From Aliikangiella coralliicola (GTDB taxonomy: Bacteria; Pseudomonadota; Gammaproteobacteria; Enterobacterales; Kangiellaceae): a stretch of 64,000 nt of DNA. Below, piece by piece: positions 54,701 through 64,000 of this stretch. The stretch spans positions 1 through 64,000 of the forward strand of contig NZ_ML660169.1 of assembly GCF_007004725.1 (NCBI RefSeq). The letters run 5' to 3'. How positions within the stretch are numbered: the first letter of the stretch is position 1; every line of letters starts with the position of its first letter. Made by a program: the position numbers and the translations under genes. A model generated the notes under the pieces. It saw only the letters and a program-made list of their open reading frames with translations. It ran no database searches and was not told where the DNA came from.

Positions 54701-56414
54701 CAGCCAGATATCGTTTGATCACTTTACCTGTTTCAATGTCAAAAATATTCAGTCCGCTTCCTTCAGTTCCTAACCATAGCAAGTTGGAATCATCGTAAAA
54801 TACAAAACTGACCAAGTTGCTTGAAAGCGAATCAGGATCATTAATATCGTGTTGGTAACGAGAAAAACTTTTACTCTTCCTATCGAACCGATTCAAACCT
54901 CCGCCGCGAGTTGCGATCCAAAGATTGCCCATGGGATCTTCAGTAATATGCAGAACATGATTATTGCTCAGGCTTGATGAATCTTCAGGGTCATGCCGAA
55001 AATACTCTACTGTCTCTTGCTCAGTATCATATTTTATCAATCCCTCCGTATTGGACCCCAACCACAATATATTTTTACTATCAAAAAAAACTTCGCGAAC
55101 ATTTCCAGTTTTTTCGATGTCAATAAGAGCATGCCTGCGAGTTTCCCCGGTATCTTGATCAAATTCTAATAAACCACTATCCCACGCAGCCAACCAGATC
55201 CGGTTCTGGTTATCACCGACGATGGCGCGAATCGTTTGGCCTGCCTGGTGGGTCGTACTTTTCACTTGCAAATACTGCTTAAATTGGCTGGAACCAAAAT
55301 CGAGCCGGTTAATGGCCCGCGCCCATGTACCTACCCAAAATACCTGAGTACGATCAAATAATATGGAAACAATATCCCTGTCATTAATATTTGAATTGGC
55401 AGGTGCATCAGGCGAGAAATTGGTTAACTGTTCCGTTGAATCGTCGTAGCTGAACAATCCGTTGTATTGTGTGCCGAACCAGATTTTTCCGAACTGATCT
55501 TGCCCGATCGAAGTAATCGGATTTTGTTTTTTCGAGAGCTCAGTAAAAGCTAAACGGGAAATAGTACTGGTATTCGCACTCTTTTTGAGTAGCCCGGATC
55601 TAATCGTTCCCATCCAGAGGTTTTGATCCTTATCTTCAAATAGTGATACCACCCCAAAAGTTGCATCATTAAAATCACTGCTTACGGGAAGTTGAACCCG
55701 CTCCACGATTTGCCGGTCAACCGGCAGGTCATTTAACTGAATTTTATTAAGTCCGCCAGCTCGATTGGCCGGCACTAATCTGGCACTACCGGATGCGATC
55801 CACAAAATGCCGTTACTATCAACCAATAGGTCGGTAATGTAGTCATTGAGTAAGCTATTAGCATTGTCGGGATCATATCGAAACCGCTCAAACCGATTGG
55901 TTGTGGGGTTATATTTGTTGAGCCCGCCACCCGCGGTACCAACCCAGATAAACCCCTGTTTGTCTTCTGCGATTGCAGTAATATGGTTACTCGAAATACT
56001 GTTTAAGTTAGTTGGCTCATGATACAAGCGTACAAATTGATGGGTCTTGTAATTAAATAGATTAAGCCCGTTACGAGTACCGACCCACAAGCGTTCCTGT
56101 GAATCAATGTAGAGCTTTTTAATAAAGTTGTCGGAAAGTGAGTGTGGATTAACCTGGCTAAATTTAAAAACTTTAAACTCATAGCCATCGTAACGATTTA
56201 ACCCCTCCTGGGTAGCGAACCAGATAAAACCTTTTCCATCTTGCACCATATCTAATATGGTTACTTGTGAGAGACCATTCTCAACCCCAATATGTTTAAA
56301 TCTCAATCTGTCCTGGGCGAAAAGCGATTGGCAAAAAACACAGCCTGCCCCCACGACGAACGCAAAGACTTTCACAAAACTAATTGCTTTATTCTTAATT
56401 ATTTCGACAAGCAT
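51759..56414 (-). CDS. Propeller hybrid sensor kinase (REC-REC-Hpt)
   Basis: 1551 residues. A signal peptide (1-34) is followed by about 700 residues of two-component-regulator propeller blades ('FIWFATQEGLNRYDGYEF', 'LWVGTRNGLNLF', 'IWVGTAGGGLNKYNP' and many more), a Y_Y_Y domain (about 780-845), a membrane helix near 860 and a kinase core with the phosphorylated H893 ('[10 protein letters not shown]'). The ATPase domain ('TGLGLSLSRRL') ends near 1130. Two receivers follow; the first is poorly conserved, the second has D1326 in 'FMDMQMPILDG'. A C-terminal Hpt domain carries H1489. The architecture is that of large periplasmic sensing kinases, often for sugars or polymers; ligand unknown. It lacks the DNA-binding domain of Bacteroides HTCS proteins, so phosphate must pass to another regulator. 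Confidence 0.93.
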   Translation of the reverse strand: MLVEIIKNKAISFVKVFAFVVGAGCVFCQSLFAQDRLRFKHIGVENGLSQVTILDMVQDGKGFIWFATQEGLNRYDGYEFKVFKFSQVNPHSLSDNFIKKLYIDSQERLWVGTRNGLNLFNYKTHQFVRLYHEPTNLNSISSNHITAIAEDKQGFIWVGTAGGGLNKYNPTTNRFERFRYDPDNANSLLNDYITDLLVDSNGILWIASGSARLVPANRAGGLNKIQLNDLPVDRQIVERVQLPVSSDFNDATFGVVSLFEDKDQNLWMGTIRSGLLKKSANTSTISRLAFTELSKKQNPITSIGQDQFGKIWFGTQYNGLFSYDDSTEQLTNFSPDAPANSNINDRDIVSILFDRTQVFWVGTWARAINRLDFGSSQFKQYLQVKSTTHQAGQTIRAIVGDNQNRIWLAAWDSGLLEFDQDTGETRRHALIDIEKTGNVREVFFDSKNILWLGSNTEGLIKYDTEQETVEYFRHDPEDSSSLSNNHVLHITEDPMGNLWIATRGGGLNRFDRKSKSFSRYQHDINDPDSLSSNLVSFVFYDDSNLLWLGTEGSGLNIFDIETGKVIKRYLADYSTASVIGNSINSIIKDSKNRFWIGTNKGASRVYFVNKTKNKMDLTFELIGGSDENATGAVGGLLEDNRGDIWASSMRGIFKVNTNTLEVTNYRPDHGTIPEGYYIRARYKTKSGGMFFGSVSGLTYFDPEKIEFDDKPPKVMITKLMLFNKELVFSAMDSNSPLTQSIDEVDNIYFNHRQNVFSLEFSGLHYASPELNQYAYKLAGFDQEWLFTDALNRRATYTNLDPGWYTFNVKASNKDGVWSDNIAYLRIRVHSAPWTSWWAYSLYLIALLAFLFFIFRQSALAEKLDKEKTIAQIEKDFAVKSNELKSKFLANMSHEIRTPMNAIIGLSGLALRVPMNEKLRDYLSKIETSSSALLRIIDDILDYSKIEADKLELEKRPFSLEEVIKEVINVISPRANEKGLELIVSHLEDIDFKLVGDELRLRQVIINLANNAIKFTTQGFIEICFDKLVQNDNSIEIKISVIDTGIGLTQKQIQKIFTPFTQADMSTTRKYGGTGLGLSLSRRLVHLMGGEIHVASRINQGTTFSFNARFGIDSRAQSLYFEDKPLLNQLNVLVIEDNKETLVTLIRMLESFGICAIPYLASDISPKQLQLASMDFNQFNLIMLDASLPSSNFVDIGYFLRQKIMAPSTHVLLMTGISTVVEPIHRRIFDTIIEKPVTPSELHDGLLSSLDLRKPSSNDVSFSGEERARILAKLASKSVLLVEDNAINQQVAKELISAFGVHVECANNGQEAIEMIKIQHFDMVFMDMQMPILDGKETTQIIRKQSLLDEQPIVAMTAHAMVGDKEKCIAAGMDDYISKPIKPEALYQCMQSWLFKNEQQSLGALSLLLEELTNSMVNEKESRFQLPEESLEKKSDSSPVNFKAGLASMDNNDELYHEVLKMFVDRYQPLRRREDLFERKKPDELGRFFHTMKGLAATISASQLQQECERLECEFSEHNQVKEQDIDICLRQLALVCDAIEDILKENQLSSR

Positions 56415-56770
56415 CTTTTCTACGGTGAAAAGTTCAATCTAATACCTCTTACTTCGCCCACCTTGAAAACTCATTAACCAAAACCAACCTGATAATAAGC
56501 CACAATTCAGCGATGAAGCTCACAAGAAAAATGGGCGAACACTATTTTCTCGCATCTGTTAAGTGTAGTTCATAATTCAGAAAACCTCTGTTGGCCTATA
56601 AATGCGTCAACTAGATGGCTCGTTGGCAAAAGTGGTGTTATTAGTAGACTCGCAGTCAGCTATTGGTCAGGGGAATAATGTTTTAAGAAGTTCGACAAAA
56701 ACGGCGCCATTATCGCTGTGAGCGCGACTATCATGCCAGCTAACAAAAATGAGGGGAAATTAATTGGCAT
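56415..56770. other. Intergenic DNA, no gene recognised
   Basis: The 436-base gap between the propeller kinase and ppsA holds only the terminator of ppsA at its right end. No open frame, promoter box or repeat that I can support. Confidence 0.5.
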
Positions 56771-56798
56771 CAATAAAAACGGGCGGTAAGCCGCCCGT
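56771..56798 (-). terminator. Terminator of ppsA
   Basis: Perfect GC-rich 8-bp stem ACGGGCGG (56779-56786) / CCGCCCGT (56791-56798) with a 4-base loop; on the minus strand it is followed by TTTTTATTG. Confidence 0.9.
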
Positions 56799-56850
56799 AG
56801 AAATATAGATTACTTTGAACCCGACAAATGAAATAACGGGTTAAAATTTT

Positions 56851-59223
56851 TTATTTTTGATTAGCCAGGAACAGCCAGGTTTCAAGCACAGTATCGGGGT
56901 TGAGTGAAACGCTATCAATCCCCTCTTCCATTAGCCACTTAGCTAAGTCAGGATGATCGGACGGCCCTTGCCCGCAAATACCAATATACTTATTCGCTTT
57001 GCGACAGGCTTGAATCGCCATACTTAAGAGCTTCTTTACCGCAGGGTTTCTTTCATCAAATAAATGAGAAATGATGCCGGAATCACGGTCAAGCCCCAAT
57101 GTTAACTGAGTTAAATCATTCGACCCAATTGAGAAACCGTCAAAATACTCTAAAAATTCGTCTGCCAACAAGGCGTTAGAAGGCAGCTCACACATCATAA
57201 TCACGCGTAAACCATTTTCGCCGCGCTTAAGTCCATGCTTTTCGAGTAATTGAATGACCTGAGCAGCTTCTTCAAGTGTTCTGACAAATGGGATCATGAT
57301 TTCAACATTTTCCAGCCCCATCTTTTCCCTGACAGTTTTAATGGCACGGCACTCAAGTTCAAAACAGTCTTCGAACTCTTCAGAAATATAGCGTGAAGCA
57401 CCTCTGAATCCGAGCATGGGATTTTCTTCTTCCGGCTCGTATAGATGACCACCGACAAGGTTTGCATATTCGTTAGACTTAAAATCAGACATTCTGACGA
57501 TCACTTTCTGCGGTGAAAACGCAGCACCTAGCGTTGCGATTCCTTCGACTAATCGGTCAACGTAGAAGCTGACGGGGTCAGCGTATCCAGCCATATGATC
57601 ACGAATGGATTCTTTGAGATCTTCATCGTCGAGGCTATCAAACTCCAGTAAAGCCCTCGGGTGAACACCTATCATTCGATTGATAATAAATTCTAACCGC
57701 GCCAAGCCGATGCCAAAATGTGGCAATCGCGCGAAATCAAACGCCCTGTCAGGGTTGCCGACATTCATCATAATCTTAAAAGGAAGGTCAGGCATATCGT
57801 CAACCTGGCTGTGACTTACATCAAAATCAAGCAGACCTTCATAAATATTGCCCGTATCGCCCTCTGCACAAGAAACTGTGACTTCCTGTCCAGCACTGAT
57901 GCGACTGGTTGCGTCGCCGCATCCAACGACAGCCGGAATACCAAGCTCGCGTGCAATGATCGCGGCATGACAGGTTCTGCCGCCTCGATTAGTAACGATT
58001 GCCGAGGCGCGTTTCATAATGGGTTCCCAGTCAGGATCAGTCATATCGGTAACTAATACATCACCTTGCTTGACTTGCGACATTTCTGATAAATCAGAAA
58101 TCACCTTCGCCTGACCCTTGCCGATTTTCTGACCAATAGCGCGACCATCCACTAAAACATCAGACTTATCAGCCAGAACAAATCGTTCTATTACACGACC
58201 GTCATCACGGCTACGCACAGTTTCTGGTCTGGCTTGAACGATGTAAATTTTGCCATCAGCACCATCTTTAGCCCATTCGATATCCATTGGTCTGTTGTAG
58301 TGCTTTTCTATAATGACTGCTTGCTTAGCTAGCTCTTCAATTTCTTCCGGTGTAACACAATATTGTTGCCGCTGAGCGAGCTCAACCTCAACAGTAGCGA
58401 CAGACTTGCCATGGCCGGAGTCATCGGTATAAACCATTTTGATAGCTTTTCCGCCAAGGGTTTTACGAATAATGGATGGCTTCCCTGCGGCAAGCGTTGG
58501 TTTATGAACATAAAATTCGTCAGGGTTAACGGCTCCCTGCACGACAGTCTCACCCAGGCCGTAAGCACCGGTGATAAATACCACATCAGAAAAGCCTGAT
58601 TCTGTGTCGATAGTGAACATCACACCGCTTGACGCAATGTCGCTGCGCACCATTTTTTGAACTCCTGCGCTCAGTGCAACTTCAGCGTGCTCAAACCCTT
58701 GGTGAACGCGATAAGATATCGCACGATCATTAAACAAGGACGCAAAGACTTCTTTTAATGCCAGTTTGACATTTTCCCAACCACGCACATTGAGAAAAGT
58801 TTCTTGTTGCCCTGCAAAAGAAGCATCAGGTAAATCTTCAGCAGTCGCAGAAGAACGCACCGCCACGGCAAATTCTTCATTCGAATCACCTTTTAGTGCC
58901 AGGTATGCCTCATAAATGACTTTCTCTAATTCGGGCTGAAATGGTGTATCCATCACCCATTGGCGTACTTTACTGCCGGTCACAGCCAACGCATCAACGT
59001 CCTCAACATCCAGAGTTTTCAATTCCGCCTGAATTTTGTCATGTAGACCGCTCTGAGCCATAAAATCTCTAAAAGCCTGAGAAGTCGTTGCAAACCCGTT
59101 AGGCACACTCACGCCCATATTGCTCAGATTGCTGATCATTTCGCCCAGAGAGGCGTTTTTGCCGCCCACTCGGTCGACATCGTTCATTCCTAAACCATCG
59201 TACCAAAGCACATATTCTTGCAC
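56851..59223 (-). CDS. ppsA: Phosphoenolpyruvate synthase
   Basis: 790 residues, standard length. N-terminal ATP-binding domain ('[15 protein letters not shown]', '[26 protein letters not shown]'), swivelling domain with catalytic His419 in '[21 protein letters not shown]', and C-terminal PEP/pyruvate-binding barrel ('[19 protein letters not shown]', '[16 protein letters not shown]'). It makes PEP, AMP and phosphate from pyruvate and ATP for gluconeogenesis, which fits growth on amino or organic acids. It diverges from its regulator ppsR. Confidence 0.98.
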   Translation of the reverse strand: MQEYVLWYDGLGMNDVDRVGGKNASLGEMISNLSNMGVSVPNGFATTSQAFRDFMAQSGLHDKIQAELKTLDVEDVDALAVTGSKVRQWVMDTPFQPELEKVIYEAYLALKGDSNEEFAVAVRSSATAEDLPDASFAGQQETFLNVRGWENVKLALKEVFASLFNDRAISYRVHQGFEHAEVALSAGVQKMVRSDIASSGVMFTIDTESGFSDVVFITGAYGLGETVVQGAVNPDEFYVHKPTLAAGKPSIIRKTLGGKAIKMVYTDDSGHGKSVATVEVELAQRQQYCVTPEEIEELAKQAVIIEKHYNRPMDIEWAKDGADGKIYIVQARPETVRSRDDGRVIERFVLADKSDVLVDGRAIGQKIGKGQAKVISDLSEMSQVKQGDVLVTDMTDPDWEPIMKRASAIVTNRGGRTCHAAIIARELGIPAVVGCGDATSRISAGQEVTVSCAEGDTGNIYEGLLDFDVSHSQVDDMPDLPFKIMMNVGNPDRAFDFARLPHFGIGLARLEFIINRMIGVHPRALLEFDSLDDEDLKESIRDHMAGYADPVSFYVDRLVEGIATLGAAFSPQKVIVRMSDFKSNEYANLVGGHLYEPEEENPMLGFRGASRYISEEFEDCFELECRAIKTVREKMGLENVEIMIPFVRTLEEAAQVIQLLEKHGLKRGENGLRVIMMCELPSNALLADEFLEYFDGFSIGSNDLTQLTLGLDRDSGIISHLFDERNPAVKKLLSMAIQACRKANKYIGICGQGPSDHPDLAKWLMEEGIDSVSLNPDTVLETWLFLANQK

Positions 59224-59371
59224 AGCCAGTCACTCCTAAAGTCGTGTTTACTATCGTGGAAATAGGAACCGTTACAGTCACTCTGTGTCAGGTTCCAGTT
59301 GCCGATAAATCCCTTGCGTGTTTAAATTCGATCCTTGGAAACCGGCTATTTTACTGCAAGGGCGCAAAAAT

Positions 59372-60190
59372 ATGAAACGGAAGGTGTTTTTTATCTCAGA
59401 CAGAACAGGAATAACGGCAGAAATGTTTGGTCAATCCCTGTTATCCCAGTTTGAAAATGTTGCATTTGACGAAACGACAATTCCCTTTATCGATACCATA
59501 GCTAAGGCAGAAGAAGCCTGTCAGGTCATTAAAAAAGCTGAACAGGAAAGCGGACTACGCCCTATTGTATTTGATACCATCGTTACCCCTGAAATCCGAC
59601 AAATCATTCAGGCGAGCGGCGCCCTGGTATTAGACTTTTTTCATACCTTTATAGGTCCACTAGAAACCGAACTTGGCGAAACTTCTGGGTTCAGGGTGGG
59701 TAAAACCCATTCTTTGAGCGATGAAGAAGCCTATGACCATCGGATCGAAGCGGTCAACTTTTCGCTCAATAATGATGACGGTGTGACAACTCGCCACTAT
59801 GACAAAGCTGACGTCATCTTAGTGGGGGTATCACGCTGTGGAAAAACGCCGACATCGCTTTACATGGCGATGCAATTTGGGATTAAGGCGGCTAACTATC
59901 CATTTACTGAAGATGATATGGAAAAATTACGTCTGCCTATCGATCTGAAGAAGCATAAAAGCAAAATATTCGGCTTAACTATCAACCCAAACCGGCTTCA
60001 TGAGATTCGTACAGAAAGACGGGCCAATTCCAGGTATGCCTCTCTCAAACAATGTCAATACGAAGTGAGAGAAGTTGAGTCTCTTTATCGGCGAGAAAAA
60101 ATCCCGAACCTCAATACAACCAGCCGCTCTGTAGAAGAGCTTGCTGCGAAAATATTAGCGACAACAGGGATCAAGCGCTCGGTGTTTTAG
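59372..60190 (+). CDS. ppsR: PEP synthase regulatory protein (kinase/pyrophosphorylase)
   Basis: 272 residues from the ATG at 59372 (AGGG before it), which gives the family start '[27 protein letters not shown]'; a longer frame from 59318 is less likely. P-loop at residues 152-159 ('GVSRCGKT'). It inactivates PEP synthase by ADP-dependent phosphorylation of a threonine beside the catalytic His and reactivates it by phosphate-dependent removal. Its divergent position opposite ppsA is the usual arrangement. Confidence 0.96.
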   Translation: MKRKVFFISDRTGITAEMFGQSLLSQFENVAFDETTIPFIDTIAKAEEACQVIKKAEQESGLRPIVFDTIVTPEIRQIIQASGALVLDFFHTFIGPLETELGETSGFRVGKTHSLSDEEAYDHRIEAVNFSLNNDDGVTTRHYDKADVILVGVSRCGKTPTSLYMAMQFGIKAANYPFTEDDMEKLRLPIDLKKHKSKIFGLTINPNRLHEIRTERRANSRYASLKQCQYEVREVESLYRREKIPNLNTTSRSVEELAAKILATTGIKRSVF

Positions 60191-60284
60191 TATTAATTTT
60201 ACCGATCTTAAAGTTGAAGTTATAAAAAGGTCTTTGTTGTAACTACTTGATCTGGATTTGGGACAAGAGCGTAGGTTAGTTAAT

Positions 60285-61073
60285 TCAGGGTAGCTTTTCC
60301 AGTTTCTTTTCTTCTGTTTTATCTGCAATACGTTGTTGAATATATTTTCTCGTTACTCTATCCCTAAAGCCACTTTTGACAACAACATCGAGTGAGCGCT
60401 GAATTTTATCGACTAACTCATCCGGCGTTTCTTTATTAACAGCGATATAGTAATCGGCATGAGCAATAGTATAAGCTTCGCAAATATCCGGTAAACTGAG
60501 ATCATTTCGCGAACGGCGATAAGCAACATTCAACTTTGAAGTAGGAATCAAATCTATCCTGTTTGACATTAGCATTCGCTCTCCTTGCTCTTCCGACTCA
60601 TAAGAAAAATAGTGGACGTTATTTACAAACCCATTTGCCTTTAAATAACCTTCGACCGATCCACCTCGTGCCACACCCATTTTATATTTTTTCAAATCTT
60701 CAATACTGTCTGCTTTGATATCGTCGCGCGACAATAATCGATAAAAAGTAACATCTTGGCGATAAAGCGGTCCTATCCATTTAAAAAGAGATTCTCTTGG
60801 CGCGATTCGGTTGGTAGTAAAAAGTAATGTGTTTTTATGTTTGAGCGTGGTTTTGTAAGCGCGTTTCCAGGGTAAAAGTTGCATGTCGTAGCTGACGTTG
60901 GCATGTTCTAGTGTCGCCTTTACCAACTCGGTACTAATCCCAACAATTTCGTTATCTTTCGAAAAGTTGAACGGCACCCACTCTTCAGTTAGCACCAACA
61001 CCCGTTCGTTTGCCATCGAAGGCAAAGCCATTAGCGAAACGAATAACAATATTAGATGTGAAATCTTTTTCAT
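60285..61073 (-). CDS. Periplasmic solute-binding protein (family 3-like)
   Basis: 262 residues from the ATG at 61073; an in-frame TTG two codons earlier is less likely. Signal peptide 1-20 ('ISHLILLFVSLMALPSMA'). The pattern 'LTEEWVPFNFSKDNEIVGISTELVKATLEHANVSYDMQLLPWKRAY' and 'KYKMGVARGGSVEGYLK' is of family 3 extracellular binding proteins. No ABC permease or ATPase gene is near, so it may work in sensing; the hybrid kinase gene just upstream on the same strand could be a partner (inference from position). Confidence 0.85.
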   Translation of the reverse strand: MKKISHLILLFVSLMALPSMANERVLVLTEEWVPFNFSKDNEIVGISTELVKATLEHANVSYDMQLLPWKRAYKTTLKHKNTLLFTTNRIAPRESLFKWIGPLYRQDVTFYRLLSRDDIKADSIEDLKKYKMGVARGGSVEGYLKANGFVNNVHYFSYESEEQGERMLMSNRIDLIPTSKLNVAYRRSRNDLSLPDICEAYTIAHADYYIAVNKETPDELVDKIQRSLDVVVKSGFRDRVTRKYIQQRIADKTEEKKLEKLP

Positions 61074-61224
61074 TTGCAACCCGTCAACAATCTCAAATAA
61101 GAATGTCGAATATCAACAGCTCAAGTAACACTTCGACTTTGTTTTGCCTAAAAGTTCATAATAACAATAACAATCTTTTCAGCAATTACTTAATCATGCC
61201 TTTGTCAATATAATTAACCCAAGA

Positions 61225-61240
61225 TGTGACCCACATCACG
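61225..61240. promoter_or_regulatory. Possible CRP binding site
   Basis: TGTGA-N6-TCACG, nine of ten conserved positions of the CRP consensus TGTGA-N6-TCACA, about 150 bases before the solute-binding protein gene. Confidence 0.45.
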
Positions 61241-61273
61241 TTAAGCCTTACAAATAATAAATGGTAAAGGAAT

Positions 61274-63238
61274 TTAGTTAGACATTTCAGACTTCAATGA
61301 GGACCAATAAGTGACTTTGCTAATGAGTTTATCTGCCTTAACCGGCTTGGCAAGATAGTCATTCATACCCGCTTTTCGACATTTCTCTTCATCTTCTTTC
61401 ATTGCATTTGCAGTTAACGCAATAATTGGAACATCACTCGCTTTTCCTTCAAATGCACGAATTTGTTGGCAAGCATTAATACCATCTAACTTGGGCATTT
61501 GCATATCCATGATAATCGCGTCAAACCTATTTTTTCGCGCCGCTTCTACCGCTTTTTCTCCATCGTCGACTATAGTAATTTCGGCATTCAGTTTTCTTAA
61601 GATCCCTAAAACAACCCGTTGATTAACGATGTTATCTTCAGCAACTAATAATTTTATTTTTGGTGATGTTTCCACTTCTGATTGAGATGCTTTCATTTCC
61701 CGGCTAAACGAAGCGTTCGGTAATTTGTCGCTCGTCTTTTCTTTTTGCTGGGAAGCAAGCTTTAAATCAACGGTAAACCAAAATTGGCTACCTTGTTCGA
61801 GTTGGCTACTACAGCCAATATCACCGCTCATCAATTCAACTAACCGTTTTGAAATCGCCAGTCCTAATCCAGTCCCACCAAAATTTCTCGAAGTGTCTTT
61901 GCTAGCCTGGCTAAATGGTTGAAATAATTTATCACGAACATCAGGTCCAAACCCGACACCAGTATCAACAATTTTAAAATGAAACAGTTGTGTGTTGGCG
62001 GAGCGTTTTTTGACACTCAGAGAATCACCTTCATCTAAATATAAACTGACTTCGCCTTCTTGAGTAAATTTAAGTGCATTGCCTATCAGGTTGAGCAAGA
62101 TTTGTCCCAGGCGGCCTTCATCGCCAATAACAATATTATTGATGTTTTCCGGTAAGTAAAAATTAAGTTCGATCCCTTGCTCATTTGCTATCGGCTTCAT
62201 CATTTTCTGTATGCGGCGGCACATTGCGATTAAATCAAATTTTTCTTCGACTAAAACCAGCTTACCAGCTTCAACTTTTGAAAAATCCAGAATGTCGTTA
62301 ATGATCGCCAGCAATGCTTCAGATGAAGTTTTAACGGTTTGAGCATATTCTAGCTGCTCTTCTTTCAACTCAGTTTCAAGCAACAAGTTAGTCATACCAA
62401 TCACACCGTTCATTGGCGTTCGTATCTCGTGGCTCATCACCGCTAGAAATTCAGATTTAGCTGAATTCGCTTTTTCCGCTCGCAATTTTTGAACGCTGAG
62501 TTCTTCGGTTCTTTCTTTAACTCTTTCTTCCAATAGTTGCTGTTGTTTTTTTAGAGATTCTTTAATTTGATATTGTTCGTCCAGTAATTCGTTATAGGCT
62601 TCTACAACTTCGCCAAGCTCATCATTTCTTAATTTTTTCGCCGGGTGCTGAATACCTGAACGTCGCGTTTTTTGAATTGAAGAAAGAAGATTGTTAAGTG
62701 GAGCGCCAACCGAATATTTAAAACCAACCGTGACGCCCCAGATCACGACACCAAATAAAAGCAATACCTGCACAGTTGTTTGATAAACGCTACGTACAAT
62801 TTCTTGCTGTAGTTGCTTGGTATTAAATTGAAAAAGCAGGTAACCTATATTGAGTTTTTCCCCCGAGTTCTCTAAAAAAATAGTTTGCTTGATTAATAAA
62901 CGATCATCATCCTCTTCATCCTTGACACCACTTTGCGCGATTAATTTATTGTCTTCATCAAAAACTGCAGCGTATTGAAACTCGGTGAAAGCACTAAAAC
63001 CATCCAAAATATTGCGAACTTGCTGCTCATCAATTTTCCATACTGATTCACTCAAAACCAGACTCTGGCTCTTGGCTATATTCAATTCCTTAGTACGTAA
63101 TTTTTCGAGCGACTCTTTATACTGGAGAAATTCAAAAGTGGCTAGTAGAGAAACGATAGCGACAAAAATGATAGGCAACAATCTCAGCAACAAACGATTG
63201 CGCACGCTAAAATAGTTTTTTTTGTCAGTTGTTATCAT
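61274..63238 (-). CDS. Membrane hybrid sensor histidine kinase
   Basis: 654 residues. Membrane helices at about 17-37 and 150-172 frame a periplasmic sensor domain of about 110 residues. HAMP and a coiled coil follow (about 173-255). The kinase core has H270 ('[15 protein letters not shown]'), N-box '[12 protein letters not shown]' and '[14 protein letters not shown]'. The C-terminal receiver has D578 in '[12 protein letters not shown]'. No Hpt domain. Its signal may come through the solute-binding protein encoded downstream, on the same strand. Confidence 0.93.
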   Translation of the reverse strand: MITTDKKNYFSVRNRLLLRLLPIIFVAIVSLLATFEFLQYKESLEKLRTKELNIAKSQSLVLSESVWKIDEQQVRNILDGFSAFTEFQYAAVFDEDNKLIAQSGVKDEEDDDRLLIKQTIFLENSGEKLNIGYLLFQFNTKQLQQEIVRSVYQTTVQVLLLFGVVIWGVTVGFKYSVGAPLNNLLSSIQKTRRSGIQHPAKKLRNDELGEVVEAYNELLDEQYQIKESLKKQQQLLEERVKERTEELSVQKLRAEKANSAKSEFLAVMSHEIRTPMNGVIGMTNLLLETELKEEQLEYAQTVKTSSEALLAIINDILDFSKVEAGKLVLVEEKFDLIAMCRRIQKMMKPIANEQGIELNFYLPENINNIVIGDEGRLGQILLNLIGNALKFTQEGEVSLYLDEGDSLSVKKRSANTQLFHFKIVDTGVGFGPDVRDKLFQPFSQASKDTSRNFGGTGLGLAISKRLVELMSGDIGCSSQLEQGSQFWFTVDLKLASQQKEKTSDKLPNASFSREMKASQSEVETSPKIKLLVAEDNIVNQRVVLGILRKLNAEITIVDDGEKAVEAARKNRFDAIIMDMQMPKLDGINACQQIRAFEGKASDVPIIALTANAMKEDEEKCRKAGMNDYLAKPVKADKLISKVTYWSSLKSEMSN

Positions 63239-63885
63239 TTACATCAAACCATCAACCCAGCATCAACCCCTAAAATCACTATCCATTCAATGACTTTCAC
63301 ATGTGTTCGTACGTAAAGCGAAACTAGCTTTAAGTATAAGACTTATAGTAGAAACTTCAATTTTCAAACAACTAAACAAAAACCTCACCTACTTTCAGCG
63401 CCAAATAGCCGAATGTGCCTTTTATTAACAACCAGGCAAAAGATGAGCAATATGGTCGCTTTGCAGACTTAGTTTTTAACGTGATCGGACAAAATATCAG
63501 CCAAAGCTATCGTTCAGGAAAGCCGACTGACCTGACTCGGGTTAGAATGAAAACACATAGAAATATTTTTTCAAAGTAAAATAATTACTATTAAATCGAC
63601 GGTGAATATTATTTACTCAAATTTGAGCAAGTAGTATTTCAATATAGGTGGAAGACAGTTTGAATAATGGAACAATTATTAAAATACGGCAGGTTGCCTT
63701 TGGAACCTCGGGCAATACAACGCAATTAGTTATAGGTTTGGTTGATAAAAACTTTACAAGAAATACTCAAGAAATCTGAGAACGTACCAATCGTGCATAT
63801 TTACTGGCCAGTCTAAACTTTCTCAATCGAATCGGCACACATCATTTCGCCAGGATCAGACTGACCAGCATTTAGTGACTACAAA
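63239..63885. other. 647-base gap with one weak small frame
   Basis: No gene I can support. A GTG frame at 63415-63579 (54 residues, 'RFADLVFNVIGQNISQSYRSGKPTDLTRV') reads like protein but has no ribosome site; it may be a gene remnant. Confidence 0.4.
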
Positions 63886-64000
63886 TTAGTGAGTAATAAT
63901 TTCACCTTCGACATTTTTCATCGAAAGACCACCACTACCTGCTTCAATGACGGTTAATCCGGCAGCAAGAGATTCGACTCGAATATCACCCGAACCATCG
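63886..64000 (-). CDS. C-terminus of a DUF2807/DUF4097-like beta-solenoid protein
   Basis: 38 codons end at the TAA at 63886-63888; the gene begins beyond the window. 'DGSGDIRVESLAAGLTVIEAGSGG' shows the repeated G-S-G-D-I strand pattern of the DUF2807/DUF4097 exported solenoid domain, with a final 'KNVEGEI' strand. Function unknown. Confidence 0.65.
   Translation of the reverse strand, partial: DGSGDIRVESLAAGLTVIEAGSGGLSMKNVEGEIITH

Overview
The window looks like chromosomal DNA of a motile, aerobic, heterotrophic gammaproteobacterium, probably marine, of roughly 40% GC. The basis is the flagellar layout (flgN-flgM-flgA facing away from cheV-cheR-flgBCDEFGHIJKL, as in Vibrio, Shewanella and Pseudomonas), a MotY-type sodium-motor protein, RNase T, the ppsA/ppsR pair, and paired sigma-54 and sigma-28 promoters. 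The exact family cannot be fixed by reading; an Oceanospirillales/Kangiellaceae-type organism is a guess. I saw no tRNA, rRNA, IS element, phage gene or CRISPR array.

Layout. 1-6.9 kb: a transmembrane winged-helix regulator (3' end off the window), three exported proteins of mostly unknown function, one of 977 aa with three internal repeats, and two strong terminators. 6.9-15.1 kb: a TPR-methyltransferase next to two flagellin genes, then flaG, fliD, fliS and a fliT-like gene. Each flagellin gene has its own sigma-28 promoter and an unusually long leader. 15.2-22.9 kb: an ordinary metabolic and hypothetical block (GNAT, NTF2-like, nitrilase, serine hydrolase, monooxygenase, flavoprotein plus LysR, SRPBCC) that separates the two flagellar clusters. 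23.2-34.5 kb: flgL to flgB on the minus strand with a sigma-54 promoter before flgB. 34.8-38.5 kb: cheR-cheV on minus and flgA-flgM-flgN on plus. 38.5-39.3 kb: a GATC-rich intergenic region with a duplicated hairpin, then rnt. 40.1-50.6 kb: a complete assimilatory nitrate/nitrite locus, nasA divergent from cobA-nirB-nirD-narK-kinase/phosphatase. 50.7-64 kb: motY with a sigma-28 promoter, two hybrid sensor kinases (one a 1551-aa propeller kinase), ppsA/ppsR, a periplasmic solute-binding protein, and the end of a beta-solenoid protein.

How the genes work together. The flagellar genes fit the usual hierarchy: sigma-54 elements before flgB, fliD and possibly flgA (hook-basal body and cap), and sigma-28 elements before both flagellins and motY (filament and motor), with FlgM as the anti-sigma-28 factor. 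In the nitrate locus, two NtrC-type binding sites lie between divergent sigma-54 promoters, which predicts nitrogen-limitation control of transport, both reductions and siroheme synthesis.

The most unusual signal is in the two flagellin leaders. Both contain a series of predicted stem-loops that put the same short motif, UUCUCAG, in a loop: four hairpins in the first leader and four in the second. I do not know a described RNA element with this form. Second is the duplicated hairpin region at 38.6-39.15 kb, with 13 GATC sites and four copies of a 9-mer one base away from a DnaA box. Third is a recurring pattern of short degenerate tandem duplications in many intergenic spacers.
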